A stretch of 15,364 bases of DNA from DAOMFM01 sp035429825 (GTDB lineage Bacteria > Acidobacteriota > Blastocatellia > UBA7656 > JADIYM01): NCBI GenBank assembly GCA_044224215.1, contig JBGAKX010000106.1, positions 1 to 15,364 on the forward strand, written 5' to 3'. Below, one piece after another: positions 1 through 7,106 of the stretch. The position numbers and the translations under genes were made by a program. The notes beneath the pieces were generated by a model that saw only the letters and a list, made by a program, of their open reading frames with translations, did no database searches and had not been told where the DNA came from. Within the stretch, counting starts at the first letter, position 1; each line of letters begins with the position of its first letter.

Positions 1-374
1 GGATCGAAGAGCGTGTTCCGCATCCGGTCGGACTCGATGTCGAGTGCGAGCTCCCAGCGATCCGAGGCGAACGTGAAGTAGTATGCCGTGTAGTCGAGCC
101 ACGTGAACGCGTTGTTGGCGCCGCCGTTCTTGAGCGTGAGCAGGTCGATGGCGCCCTTTGGAAACCGCTCGGTCCCCTTGAAGAGCATGTGCTCAAGAAA
201 GTGCGACGTCCCCGTTCTTCCGAGGGATTCGTTGCGAGCACCGACGCGGTACCACATCACGGACGCGACGATCGGGCTCGTCCTGACAGCCTTGGTCAGC
301 ACGGTGAGCCCGTTGCCGAGCACCGTTCGCCGGACCCCGTTGCCGATGGCAAGCCCGCCAAGCCTTTCAGTCAC
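1..374 (-). CDS. M16 family zinc metallopeptidase (N-terminal part, cut by window edge)
   Basis: This is the first 124 codons of an insulinase/pitrilysin-type (M16) peptidase; the rest lies beyond the left edge. The inverted zinc-binding motif HXXEH is visible as HFLEH at residues 58-62. It is followed by the family's usual MLFKGT stretch and by a GGANNAFT segment at 84-91, as expected for the start of an M16 active domain. A GTG start at 372-374 fits best: a GGAGGAG Shine-Dalgarno lies about 5 nt upstream and the beta-strand pattern (VLGNGLTVL) begins close behind it. No signal peptide is visible, although many bacterial homologues have one. The gene follows the Asp-box propeller gene on the same strand after a gap of about 100 bp containing a hairpin, so the two may be co-transcribed. 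The family assignment is secure. The substrate, and whether the protein has one or two M16 halves, cannot be seen. Confidence 0.93.
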   Translation of the reverse strand, partial: MTERLGGLAIGNGVRRTVLGNGLTVLTKAVRTSPIVASVMWYRVGARNESLGRTGTSHFLEHMLFKGTERFPKGAIDLLTLKNGGANNAFTWLDYTAYYFTFASDRWELALDIESDRMRNTLFD

Positions 375-434
375 GGTCTCCTCCGGGCACGCGCAAACCG
401 CACTGCTTCACATCGGCTGCTGTTGTCGAACCGA

Positions 435-472
435 GGCAGCGCGGCCAATCATTGGTGACGTGCCGCGCCGCC
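435..472 (-). other. Stem-loop between propeller and M16 genes
   Basis: Five bases after the stop codon of the propeller gene the minus-strand RNA can fold an 11-bp stem (arms 435-445 and 462-472; all Watson-Crick except one G-U pair) around a 16-nt loop. The loop contains a small palindrome, CCAATCATTGG, at 445-455. No U-run follows, so it is not a standard intrinsic terminator. It could be a 3'-end stabilising or processing hairpin that lowers read-through into the M16 gene. Confidence 0.45.
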
Positions 473-476
473 GGTG

Positions 477-2675
477 TCAATTGCTGGCTCCTGCAACAGA
501 TTGCGAAGTCGTCAGAACGTAGACGCCCCCCGAGAAGCTTCCGGCATACACGCGGCCCGGATCGAACGGATCGGTTGCAAGAGTCCATACACGCGCACTC
601 GGAAGGCCTGCGTCGAGACGCTCCCAGTCTTCGCCCTTGTTGCGCGAGCGGAAGATGCCTCCCGCGCTGTAGTCTGCTGCGTAGATGACGTCCGTGTTGA
701 GCGGATCGACCGCCACGACAGTGATGTCACCGGCGGGAAGGCCGCCTCCTCGCTTGCGCCAGGTCCGTCCCCCGTCCGTGCTCTTGTAGAAATAGCCTCG
801 CGAACCGACGTATACGGTCTGGGGGTCTCGCGGATCCTGGGTGATCGACTTGATCGGGCTGTCGTCGGGGCCGCGATGAATCTGCTCCCACGTCAGTCCG
901 CCGTCGCGTGACAATGCGATCCCGCTGATCGTCCCAAGGTAGAGGATCCGTTCCGGATCGACGGACGACGTCGACACGGTACTGAACGGCGGCCTGAGCC
1001 CGGGCGTCTTGAGCGATTCCCACCCCTTGTCCGGCGATTGGGTCCTGAACAACCCGCGGTTGGTCGCGGCGATGAGCCACCGGCCCCCTGTTGCGTCCGT
1101 GTATCGCGTGAACGCGTTGACCTGCTCTTCGAGCGTGACCAGCGGCGGTCCAACCGGCTTCTTGGCCTTGGTGGCGGTCTTCGACTTTGATGGCGCCTTC
1201 TTCTCGGTCTTCTTGTACGACACGGCCGCTGCCGGCACGACCGAATAGCCAGTGGCGCTCCCTGATGCGGACGCACGTGTCGCACCAGCCTTGCCCTTGA
1301 CAGGCTTTGCAGGTTTCGCCGGCTTGCCGACGAACGTCCACAACTCGCCCCGGTTCACGGTGCGGTAAACACCATAGTTGGTGCCTGCGTAGATCGTGTC
1401 GGGAGAGTCAGGATCCTGAAACAGCGCAAAGATATCGCGACCGCCGAGCCCGCGGTTCGACTGTCTCCAAGACTTCCCGCCGTCCGAGCTCACAAAGAAG
1501 CCGCCAGCGGTCCCGTCGTGATACACGGTCGCGTAGACGCGATTGGGAAGCGTCATGTCCGGAAGCACGCTCAGGATGTGCCGATGAATGAATCCCGCGT
1601 TGCTCTCGACGAAATTCTGTCCGAGGTCTCTCGAGATCAGAACGCCGTGCTCGTCGGTTCCGAGCAGCACGATGTCGGGCTGCGCCGGATTGATGTCGAT
1701 CGCATTGACGACGAGCGTCTTTGTAGTCATCAGCTGCCACGTCTGGCCGCTGTCCATCGATCGCCACAACCCCTGTGTCGTGCCCGCGAAGACGATCTCG
1801 GGTCGCGTCGGATGCGGATAGATCACGCGAGTCCGCCGGCTCGAAAACGGGATGCCCTGGGCCTTGGCCCACAACATTCCGGCGTTCTCGCTGCGATAGA
1901 TGCCGGAGCAGGCCGACGCGAACACGCGATCGGGCGAGTTCTTGAGAATGGCGATAGAAAAGACGTCGGAATCATCGAGCATTCCGGTCTTGATCGGAAA
2001 CCAGTTGTCGCCTCCGTCGAGCGTCTTCCATGGCAGGTGCGTGGTCCCTGCGTAGATGATCTGCGGATTGCGAGGATCGATCGCGACGGATTCAACGTTG
2101 ATCAGGTCCGGATGGTCCTTGGGCGATATGCGATCCCACGATGCGCCGGCATCCGTCGAGCGAAACACGCCCGAGATCGCGCCGACGACGAGGACATTCG
2201 TATCCGACGGATCGACGACGAGCGCGCGAACCGACTTGTCGCGCATGTCTTCGAGCTCGGTCCACGTGTCGCCGCCGTTGGTGCTCTTGTAGACGCCCCC
2301 GGCCTTTCCGTCGTCGACGGACCAGACGCCGGCGTACAGAATCTGCGGATTCTGCGGGTCGAACACGACGTTGTCCACGACGAGCCCGGGACGGCTGACG
2401 CCGGGAATCGCCCGGCCCCAACTGCGGCCTCCGTCACGCGAACGATACAGCTGCCCGTCGCTGGTTCCGATGTAGACGCGGCTGGGATCGTCGGGCGCGA
2501 TCACGAGCGACCTGACGCTTCCGCCGTACGGCCCGGTTACGTCCCATCGGCGCGTTTCGTCGCGATCTGCAGAACCGGACGGCGATCCGCCTCCTGCTGA
2601 CGCGACGGCGACAGGCACGCTCGAAACGATGGCGATGAGGGCCGCCATCGCAAGGAATCTGGTCGGGGACAGCAT
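477..2675 (-). CDS. Secreted Asp-box (BNR/VPS10-like) beta-propeller protein
   Basis: A 732-residue exported protein. Residues 1-27 form a signal peptide with a hydrophobic core and an AxA end (AVASA). The mature part consists of repeating blades, each with a DP-x-N/D-P...YAG strand and an Asp-box (S/T-x-D-x-G-x-x-W). Thirteen Asp-boxes are visible near residues 79, 131, 173, 218, 262, 306, 348, 397, 440, 545, 589, 632 and 677. A last blade at about 700-725 lacks the box, giving about 14 blades, enough for two seven-bladed propellers or one large VPS10-like ring. A Lys/Ala/Pro/Ser-rich linker (about 449-512) interrupts the repeats after blade nine. No catalytic sialidase residues are evident, so a binding or scaffold role is more likely than hydrolysis. 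The ATG at 2675 has AGGAGAG 11 nt upstream. The gene has a candidate promoter of its own and may read into the M16 peptidase gene. The fold is sure; the ligand is unknown. Confidence 0.93.
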   Translation of the reverse strand: MLSPTRFLAMAALIAIVSSVPVAVASAGGGSPSGSADRDETRRWDVTGPYGGSVRSLVIAPDDPSRVYIGTSDGQLYRSRDGGRSWGRAIPGVSRPGLVVDNVVFDPQNPQILYAGVWSVDDGKAGGVYKSTNGGDTWTELEDMRDKSVRALVVDPSDTNVLVVGAISGVFRSTDAGASWDRISPKDHPDLINVESVAIDPRNPQIIYAGTTHLPWKTLDGGDNWFPIKTGMLDDSDVFSIAILKNSPDRVFASACSGIYRSENAGMLWAKAQGIPFSSRRTRVIYPHPTRPEIVFAGTTQGLWRSMDSGQTWQLMTTKTLVVNAIDINPAQPDIVLLGTDEHGVLISRDLGQNFVESNAGFIHRHILSVLPDMTLPNRVYATVYHDGTAGGFFVSSDGGKSWRQSNRGLGGRDIFALFQDPDSPDTIYAGTNYGVYRTVNRGELWTFVGKPAKPAKPVKGKAGATRASASGSATGYSVVPAAAVSYKKTEKKAPSKSKTATKAKKPVGPPLVTLEEQVNAFTRYTDATGGRWLIAATNRGLFRTQSPDKGWESLKTPGLRPPFSTVSTSSVDPERILYLGTISGIALSRDGGLTWEQIHRGPDDSPIKSITQDPRDPQTVYVGSRGYFYKSTDGGRTWRKRGGGLPAGDITVVAVDPLNTDVIYAADYSAGGIFRSRNKGEDWERLDAGLPSARVWTLATDPFDPGRVYAGSFSGGVYVLTTSQSVAGASN

Positions 2676-2713
2676 CTATTCGGTCTCTCCTGCGGCGCGT
2701 GGATTTCGATGAA

Positions 2714-2741
2714 ATCATACCACACGGCGGTTCGGTGACGA
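2714..2741 (-). promoter_or_regulatory. Candidate sigma70 promoter of the propeller gene (extended -10)
   Basis: On the minus strand there is a TATGAT -10 (2714-2719) preceded by TGG, an extended -10. A TCGTCA -35 lies 16 bp upstream (2736-2741). Transcription would start near 2707, about 32 nt before the ATG. A perfect inverted repeat GATTTC-GAT-GAAATC (2702-2716) overlaps the -10 and the start point and could be an operator. The site lies just downstream of the preceding gene's terminator, as expected for an independent unit. Confidence 0.5.
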
Positions 2742-2754
2742 TTTCCGTGAGTGG

Positions 2755-2804
2755 AAAGAAAAACGGGCAGGGATCCGCCGCTCGTGCGAGCGGATCACCT
2801 GCCC
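2755..2804 (-). terminator. Intrinsic terminator of the OmpA-like gene
   Basis: The minus-strand RNA forms a long GC-rich hairpin between 2765 and 2804. The outer stem is GGGCAGG/CCTGCCC and the inner stem GATCCGC/GCGGATC, with a small bulge and a CGAG-type tip. It is followed at once by GTTTTTCTTT (2764 down to 2755). The hairpin plus U-rich tract is a standard rho-independent terminator, and it separates the OmpA-like gene from the propeller gene. Confidence 0.85.
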
Positions 2805-2830
2805 ATATTCGCGCTGGTACTACTTGGAAC

Positions 2831-2860
2831 AGCGCCCGGACCGCAAGCAGTCCGGGCGCT
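2831..2860 (-). terminator. Second perfect hairpin upstream of the terminator
   Basis: A perfect 11-bp inverted repeat, AGCGCCCGGAC / GTCCGGGCGCT, with an 8-nt loop starts 10 bases after the stop codon of the OmpA-like gene. No U-run follows, so on its own it may protect the mRNA 3' end rather than terminate. With the U-tract hairpin about 30 nt downstream it makes a tandem 3'-end structure, common after highly expressed envelope genes. Confidence 0.6.
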
Positions 2861-2869
2861 ATCGAACGG

Positions 2870-5167
2870 TTACGGGTTCACACAGCCCTTTTCGATCTCA
2901 TCGGCTGTGCGGCCCTCGGGAACGAGGTTGATCTCGACACGGCGGTTCGCGGTCGCGTCACCCTTCGAGCACTTGTCGTCGAAGGAACGAACCATGATCC
3001 GGTTCTTGTCGATACCCTTCTCATTCACCAGGTAATCACGCGTGTTCTCGGCGCGCTTGAGCGCGATGCCGGCCCGCTCGCCCGTGTCTGAATGTCCATC
3101 AATCACGAGCTGGAGGGTCGGATCCGACTGCATGCGGACCGCGACGTCGTCGAGGATCTGCTTGCAGGCGTTGTCAACGCGTGCGTTGTTCCGCTTGAAG
3201 CTGCACGGCGTCACCGTCTGGATCGGCGCGATCTGCTTCTTGTTGACCGTGACCGTGACGCGCTCTGTGCGGACGCAGTTCGGATCACCGTCGCCGGTGG
3301 TCACCGACACCGTGATGGACTTGTCGCCAAGGCCGGCAGTGTCGAGCGAGACTTCGCTGTCGCTGTTGCGACGGAGCGAACCCTCGGAACTGTTCCACTC
3401 GTACGTCAGCGGGCTCGGGCCGTTGTCGGGATCCGACGCTGAAGCAGTGAACGTAACCGAGTCACCTTCCATCACCGACGTGGAGCTGGCCGACAGCGAA
3501 ACCGACGGGCACACATTCGGCCGCTTCTTGACGTTGACCGTCGTGGAGCAGTCGACCGTGTGGCCGAAGCCGTCGCTGACCTGAGCCGTCACCGTGTAGG
3601 AGCCCTCTGCCGCACCCGTTGCGTCGAACGTTACGTTCGCGCCCGAGCCGACAATACGGCCACCCGTTGACGTCCAGGTGTAGGTCAGCACATCGCCGTC
3701 CGGATCGCTGGCATTCGCCATGAGCGCGACCGAGTCGTTGATGTACACATCGGCGTTCGCAGCCGTGACACCCGAGCACACCGGAGGCATGTTGGGCGGC
3801 GGAGGAGGAACGCAGTCGTTGCGCGTGCCGAATCCAACGTAGGCGACGAAACCGTTCTTGTCGCCCGTCGGGAACGTCTGATCGACGTAGTTGTACACCG
3901 GAATCGCCAGAACCGTCGGCGCCGGAACGTACGTAAAGCCAGTGAAGTTGAGCACCGGCAGCGTCGTGTCACCGCGTCCGTTGAGGAGACGGCGATACGC
4001 ACCACCGTACGAGAGCTTGCCGTTATAGGCAAAGAACCGGGCGCCAAGTTCGAGGTCCCACGGGTTCCTCTGGTTGAGGTTTGGCGTCTGCCCACCGACA
4101 AAAGCGGTGTAGTTCGTCTCGCCGATGATCTCGGCGTGCTTGTTGATCGCATACGAAACGCCCCAGTCGAGACCAAGCTTGTTGGGTCGATCGAGCGTCT
4201 TCACATCGCCGACATTGGGATCGCCGGTGATCGTGTAGCTGACGTTCTCGTACATACGGAACTTGCGATCATAGAATTCGTGGCCAAGGGCAACGAACGG
4301 ACCCCAATCGACCTCGCCCGACGTGCGGCCGCGAGCCAGTGCATTGCGATTCCGAGCCGACGGGATCGAGATCGATCCGCCGACTGCAACCGAGAAATGC
4401 GGATGCTCGTCAGGGTCGATGACCTCGACCTTGGTTCCGGCCGAAATATCGCCAGTGCCGTTCCCGGACTCACGCGGTCCAAAGACCGGACGACCGAAGT
4501 CGTCAAAGCCGAAGAAGTCAACCTGCCCGACGAACGGAAGGTCCGGGTAGAAGCTAGGACGATCCGTTACGATTGCCGGTCCGAGGCCGACAGCGCCATT
4601 CGGCTGACCGAACGGCTCGACGATGACGATTCCAGGAGGAATCACGGCATTGCCGAACTGTCCAAGCACGGGAAGAATTCCGCCGCCCAGGGCGCCCGTT
4701 CCCGGGAAGTAGGCCGCGCCACCATTCGTTCCACCAAACGGCGGTCCAAAGAAGTCATAGGCCGATCGGCCGTACTGCTCAACCGCGTTGTACCCCGTTC
4801 CCGAGAGGAGATAGGGCTGGCGCACCGTGGTCTGCTGCCAGGTGTTCCAGTTGACCCAGAACTCCCAGGAGTTGGTCAGACCCATGGTGAAGTTGATCGG
4901 GACCTGCGTGATGTCGATGTCACCAGGCTGGCGATCATAATTGTTCCAGAACGCGCCGATTGTGAACTCGTTCTTGTCGAGCGTACGCGTCGAGTAGGTG
5001 TTGAACAGACCCGTGCCGCCGTATACGGTCGGCGCAGTCATGTGGTGGGTGAGCTCGCACTCCTCTGAGCTCATGTTCTTGTCCTTGTCCTTATCGCCCG
5101 CCCACGCAACGCTGTTCAGCAAGAGCATTGCAAACACCAGCGCGAGAGCTTTGCGTGATAGACTCAT
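2870..5167 (-). CDS. Outer-membrane barrel protein with two PKD domains and OmpA-like C-terminus
   Basis: A 765-residue envelope protein. Residues 1-23 are a signal peptide ending AWA, followed by a charged GDKDKDKN stretch. Residues 45-450 alternate aromatic strands (FTIGAFWNNY, WEFWVNW, YNGKLSYGGAYRR) with Gly/Pro-rich loops and end in GFVAYVGFG, which looks like an outer-membrane beta-barrel. A proline hinge (454-462) leads to two PKD/Ig-like domains (462-547 and 552-643, each with a SDPD-type turn and a YTW/YEW core). The OmpA peptidoglycan-binding domain (about 655-750) shows GHSDTGE, ALKRAENTRDYL and NRRVEI. Ten cysteines in the mature protein could form disulfides. It probably anchors the outer membrane to the cell wall, with the PKD domains as periplasmic spacers. 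The ATG at 5167 has a perfect AGGAGG 7 nt upstream. It appears to be a single-gene unit with a strong distal promoter and a long leader. OmpA and PKD domains are sure; the barrel is inferred. Confidence 0.93.
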   Translation of the reverse strand: MSLSRKALALVFAMLLLNSVAWAGDKDKDKNMSSEECELTHHMTAPTVYGGTGLFNTYSTRTLDKNEFTIGAFWNNYDRQPGDIDITQVPINFTMGLTNSWEFWVNWNTWQQTTVRQPYLLSGTGYNAVEQYGRSAYDFFGPPFGGTNGGAAYFPGTGALGGGILPVLGQFGNAVIPPGIVIVEPFGQPNGAVGLGPAIVTDRPSFYPDLPFVGQVDFFGFDDFGRPVFGPRESGNGTGDISAGTKVEVIDPDEHPHFSVAVGGSISIPSARNRNALARGRTSGEVDWGPFVALGHEFYDRKFRMYENVSYTITGDPNVGDVKTLDRPNKLGLDWGVSYAINKHAEIIGETNYTAFVGGQTPNLNQRNPWDLELGARFFAYNGKLSYGGAYRRLLNGRGDTTLPVLNFTGFTYVPAPTVLAIPVYNYVDQTFPTGDKNGFVAYVGFGTRNDCVPPPPPNMPPVCSGVTAANADVYINDSVALMANASDPDGDVLTYTWTSTGGRIVGSGANVTFDATGAAEGSYTVTAQVSDGFGHTVDCSTTVNVKKRPNVCPSVSLSASSTSVMEGDSVTFTASASDPDNGPSPLTYEWNSSEGSLRRNSDSEVSLDTAGLGDKSITVSVTTGDGDPNCVRTERVTVTVNKKQIAPIQTVTPCSFKRNNARVDNACKQILDDVAVRMQSDPTLQLVIDGHSDTGERAGIALKRAENTRDYLVNEKGIDKNRIMVRSFDDKCSKGDATANRRVEINLVPEGRTADEIEKGCVNP

Positions 5168-5484
5168 CGTTCGCCTCCTGTCACTCCTAGGTTTCGCTTT
5201 TACTGCGGTACCTGGACCTTCATTGGTTGTTTTCCGTCACTTGTGTGTGTCCATTGAGACGCCGGCTCAGGCACACCGTCCGCAAGGGTGTAGTCCCCTC
5301 TTTTCTTCAAGAAAACCTGCTCATCTACCGCCGACCGAACGGCAATCACCGTACAGTCACATACTACCCTTTTACTTCTCTCGTGTGGCGCTGAAAGATC
5401 AGTTCAATGCATCCCTTGACCTACCGCAGTGCAGGATCGAAATCCGGCATGCCGTAATCAGGGCAATGAGATACGCACGAAGTC
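5168..5484 (-). other. Long 5' leader of the OmpA-like gene (gene-free region)
   Basis: If transcription starts at the promoter described at 5491-5519, the mRNA has about 317 untranslated bases before the ATG. They hold no convincing ORF with a ribosome site (only a 9-codon ATG frame), no tRNA, and no riboswitch class I recognise. Visible local structures are a 15-base palindrome TTTTCTT-C-AAGAAAA (5301-5315), an ACACC/GGTGT hairpin near 5275-5292, and a CGGCATGCCG palindrome near 5446-5455. The region is more AT-rich than its neighbours. It could carry post-transcriptional control of an abundant envelope protein, as in other omp mRNAs, or a separate small RNA. Upstream, between the promoter and the gdh terminator (5520-5637), I see nothing. 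Confidence 0.4.
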
Positions 5485-5490
5485 CCTTCT

Positions 5491-5519
5491 CTTATACACA
5501 GATAGATAAGGGGAGTCAA
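5491..5519 (-). promoter_or_regulatory. Strong sigma70-type promoter driving the OmpA-like gene
   Basis: On the minus strand TTGACT (5514-5519, 5 of 6 matches to TTGACA) is followed after exactly 17 bp by TATAAG (5491-5496, 5 of 6 matches to TATAAT). This is the best promoter match I found in the window. It lies between the gdh terminator and the OmpA-like gene. The predicted start is near 5484. Confidence 0.7.
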
Positions 5520-5637
5520 CCGGAAAGACTGTCCGGCTCCACGCGTTCGCTCGCTGCAAGTCCAACATCATAGAGCACCTACCGCCAATCCGTCGCGATA
5601 GTCGCCCCACGTCGCACCCACCGGCTCGATCCCTCGG

Positions 5638-5674
5638 ACAAAACGAAACCGGCGCCCCAAACCGAGGCGCCGGC
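5638..5674 (-). terminator. Intrinsic terminator of the glutamate dehydrogenase gene
   Basis: About 40 nt after the gdh stop codon the minus strand reads CCGGCGCC, a 9-nt loop, GGCGCCGG (arms 5667-5674 and 5650-5657), then TTTCGTTTTG. A GC-rich 8-bp stem with a U-rich tail is a normal rho-independent terminator. Confidence 0.85.
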
Positions 5675-5714
5675 TCACTTTGCGCAGGCTGCCCGGGATC
5701 ACGGGCCACCCGCT

Positions 5715-6998
5715 TCAGGCGTAGATGCCACGCATCCGTACGTCACCCGCAACTCGATCAATTGCAAGCATATAGCTGGCAATTCTGGAATTGACGTTGT
5801 GGCTCTCGGCAAACTTCACGACATCGTGGAAGCTTGCGATCATTATGTCCGCAAGTCGTTCATTTACAACGTCTTCGCGCCAGAAGTAGCCCATGCGGTT
5901 CTGGACCCACTCGAAATAACTGACCGTCACGCCGCCGGCGTTCGCAAGGATGTCCGGGATGACAAACACCCCGTTCTCCATGAGAATCCGGTCGGCGTTT
6001 GCGGTGGTAGGACCGTTGGCGCCCTCCGCCATGATCTTGCACTTGATCTTGTTCGCATTCTTGGACGTGATCTGGTTTTCGGTCGCCGCAGGTACCAAAA
6101 TGTCGCATTCGAGCTCGAGCAACTCGGCGTTCGACACATAGTCGGCCCCCGGATACCCCTCGAGCGTCTTGTTCTCGGTCAGGAAGTCGAGAACAGCGGG
6201 CACGTCCAGACCGGCACGGTTGACGATGCCTCCGTAGACGTCCGAAATCGCTATGACCTTGTACCCCGACTCGTGCATGAGTCTGGCAGCCGTCCCGCCG
6301 ACGTTTCCCGAACCCTGGATCACCACCCTCGTGTCGGAGATCTTCAGACCGAACTTCTTGCATGCTTCGTCGCACACGATCAGGATTCCACGCCCCGTCG
6401 CGTCGCGCCTGCCGCGCGAGCCGCCGATCTCGATCGGCTTGCCCGTCACCACGGCCGTGACCGTGTGACGAGCGTGCATGGAGTACGTGTCCATGATCCA
6501 CGCCATCGTCTGCTCGTTCGTGTTCATGTCGGGAGCCGGAACGTCGCGCTCCGGTCCGATGAAGTCGATCAATTCCGCGGTGAAGCGCCGGGTCATCCGC
6601 TCCAGCTCGCCCGGCGACATCTGATATGGATCACAGATAATGCCACCCTTCGCACCGCCAAACGGAACGTTGACCACCGCGCACTTCCACGTCATCCAGG
6701 CCGCAAGCGCCCGAACCTCATCCAGCGATACATCCGGCGAATAACGAATGCCGCCCTTGCCCGGTCCGCGGGCGAAGCTGTGCTGCACGCGATATCCCTT
6801 GAACACCTCGACGTGGCCGTCGTCCATGTGCACGGGGATATAGACGGTGAGCTCGCGATTGGGCCACCGCATGATTGTGTAAAGGTTCGGATCGAGGTCG
6901 AGCAGTTTTGCGGCCTCGTCAAACCGCGACATCATGGACTCGAATGGATTGTCCTCTTTGAAGTCGCGCGCGTCGTCGACGTAAGCGTTCGGCGCCAT
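5715..6998 (-). CDS. gdhA: Glutamate dehydrogenase (Glu/Leu/Phe/Val dehydrogenase family)
   Basis: A 427-residue, full-length hexameric-type glutamate dehydrogenase, which interconverts glutamate with 2-oxoglutarate and ammonia using NAD(P). The catalytic set is intact: K81 in GPGKGGIR, K105 in WMTWKCA, K117 in PFGGAKGG and D157 in VPAPDMNT. These match K89, K113, K125 and D165 of the well-studied clostridial enzyme with a constant offset of eight. The Rossmann motif GSGNVGG (229-235) is followed by D253 at the end of the second strand. The length and sequence style resemble the 420-residue RocG/GudB and thermophile group. Cofactor choice cannot be settled by eye. The ATG at 6998 has AGGAGA about 10 nt upstream, and a perfect TATAAT lies farther upstream. 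The gene ends in its own terminator, so it probably forms a single-gene unit, although larE lies 108 bp upstream on the same strand. Confidence 0.97.
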   Translation of the reverse strand: MAPNAYVDDARDFKEDNPFESMMSRFDEAAKLLDLDPNLYTIMRWPNRELTVYIPVHMDDGHVEVFKGYRVQHSFARGPGKGGIRYSPDVSLDEVRALAAWMTWKCAVVNVPFGGAKGGIICDPYQMSPGELERMTRRFTAELIDFIGPERDVPAPDMNTNEQTMAWIMDTYSMHARHTVTAVVTGKPIEIGGSRGRRDATGRGILIVCDEACKKFGLKISDTRVVIQGSGNVGGTAARLMHESGYKVIAISDVYGGIVNRAGLDVPAVLDFLTENKTLEGYPGADYVSNAELLELECDILVPAATENQITSKNANKIKCKIMAEGANGPTTANADRILMENGVFVIPDILANAGGVTVSYFEWVQNRMGYFWREDVVNERLADIMIASFHDVVKFAESHNVNSRIASYMLAIDRVAGDVRMRGIYA

Positions 6999-7051
6999 CT
7001 ATTCTCTTTCTCCTGAGAGGCGGTTTGCTGGGTCTGCCCCAGGGCGCGCCG

Positions 7052-7057
7052 ATTATA
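7052..7057 (-). promoter_or_regulatory. -10 element (TATAAT) of the glutamate dehydrogenase gene
   Basis: A perfect TATAAT on the minus strand in the short gap between larE and gdh would start transcription near 7045, about 47 nt before the ATG. The hexamer 17 bp upstream (TGGCCG) is a poor -35, so the promoter may need an activator or depend on other contacts. No terminator is visible after larE, so some read-through is possible. Confidence 0.5.
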
Positions 7058-7106
7058 CAGAAGAAGGTACGACCCGGCCACGAGTCGGTGAACGCCGCAA
7101 CTTCGG

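Noticed and set aside
1518..2600. A 360-codon plus-strand frame inside the propeller gene
   Set aside because: It is antisense to the repeated Asp-box coding sequence; its product is low in hydrophobic patterning and it has no ribosome site.
5168..5484. Possible c-di-GMP or other riboswitch in the OmpA-like leader
   Set aside because: The conserved core bases I would expect for the GEMM class are absent and I cannot fold any known aptamer; kept only as an unexplained leader.
4998..5573. A 191-codon plus-strand frame running into the 5168-5714 gap
   Set aside because: It starts inside the OmpA-like gene on the other strand, has no ribosome site, and crosses both the leader and the strong minus-strand promoter.
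5458..5709. An 83-codon minus-strand frame in the gap after gdh
   Set aside because: It contains the gdh terminator hairpin and the promoter of the OmpA-like gene within its coding length, and has no clear ribosome site.
5799..7016. A 405-codon plus-strand frame opposite glutamate dehydrogenase
   Set aside because: The opposite strand encodes an intact enzyme with all catalytic residues; this product has no recognisable domain.
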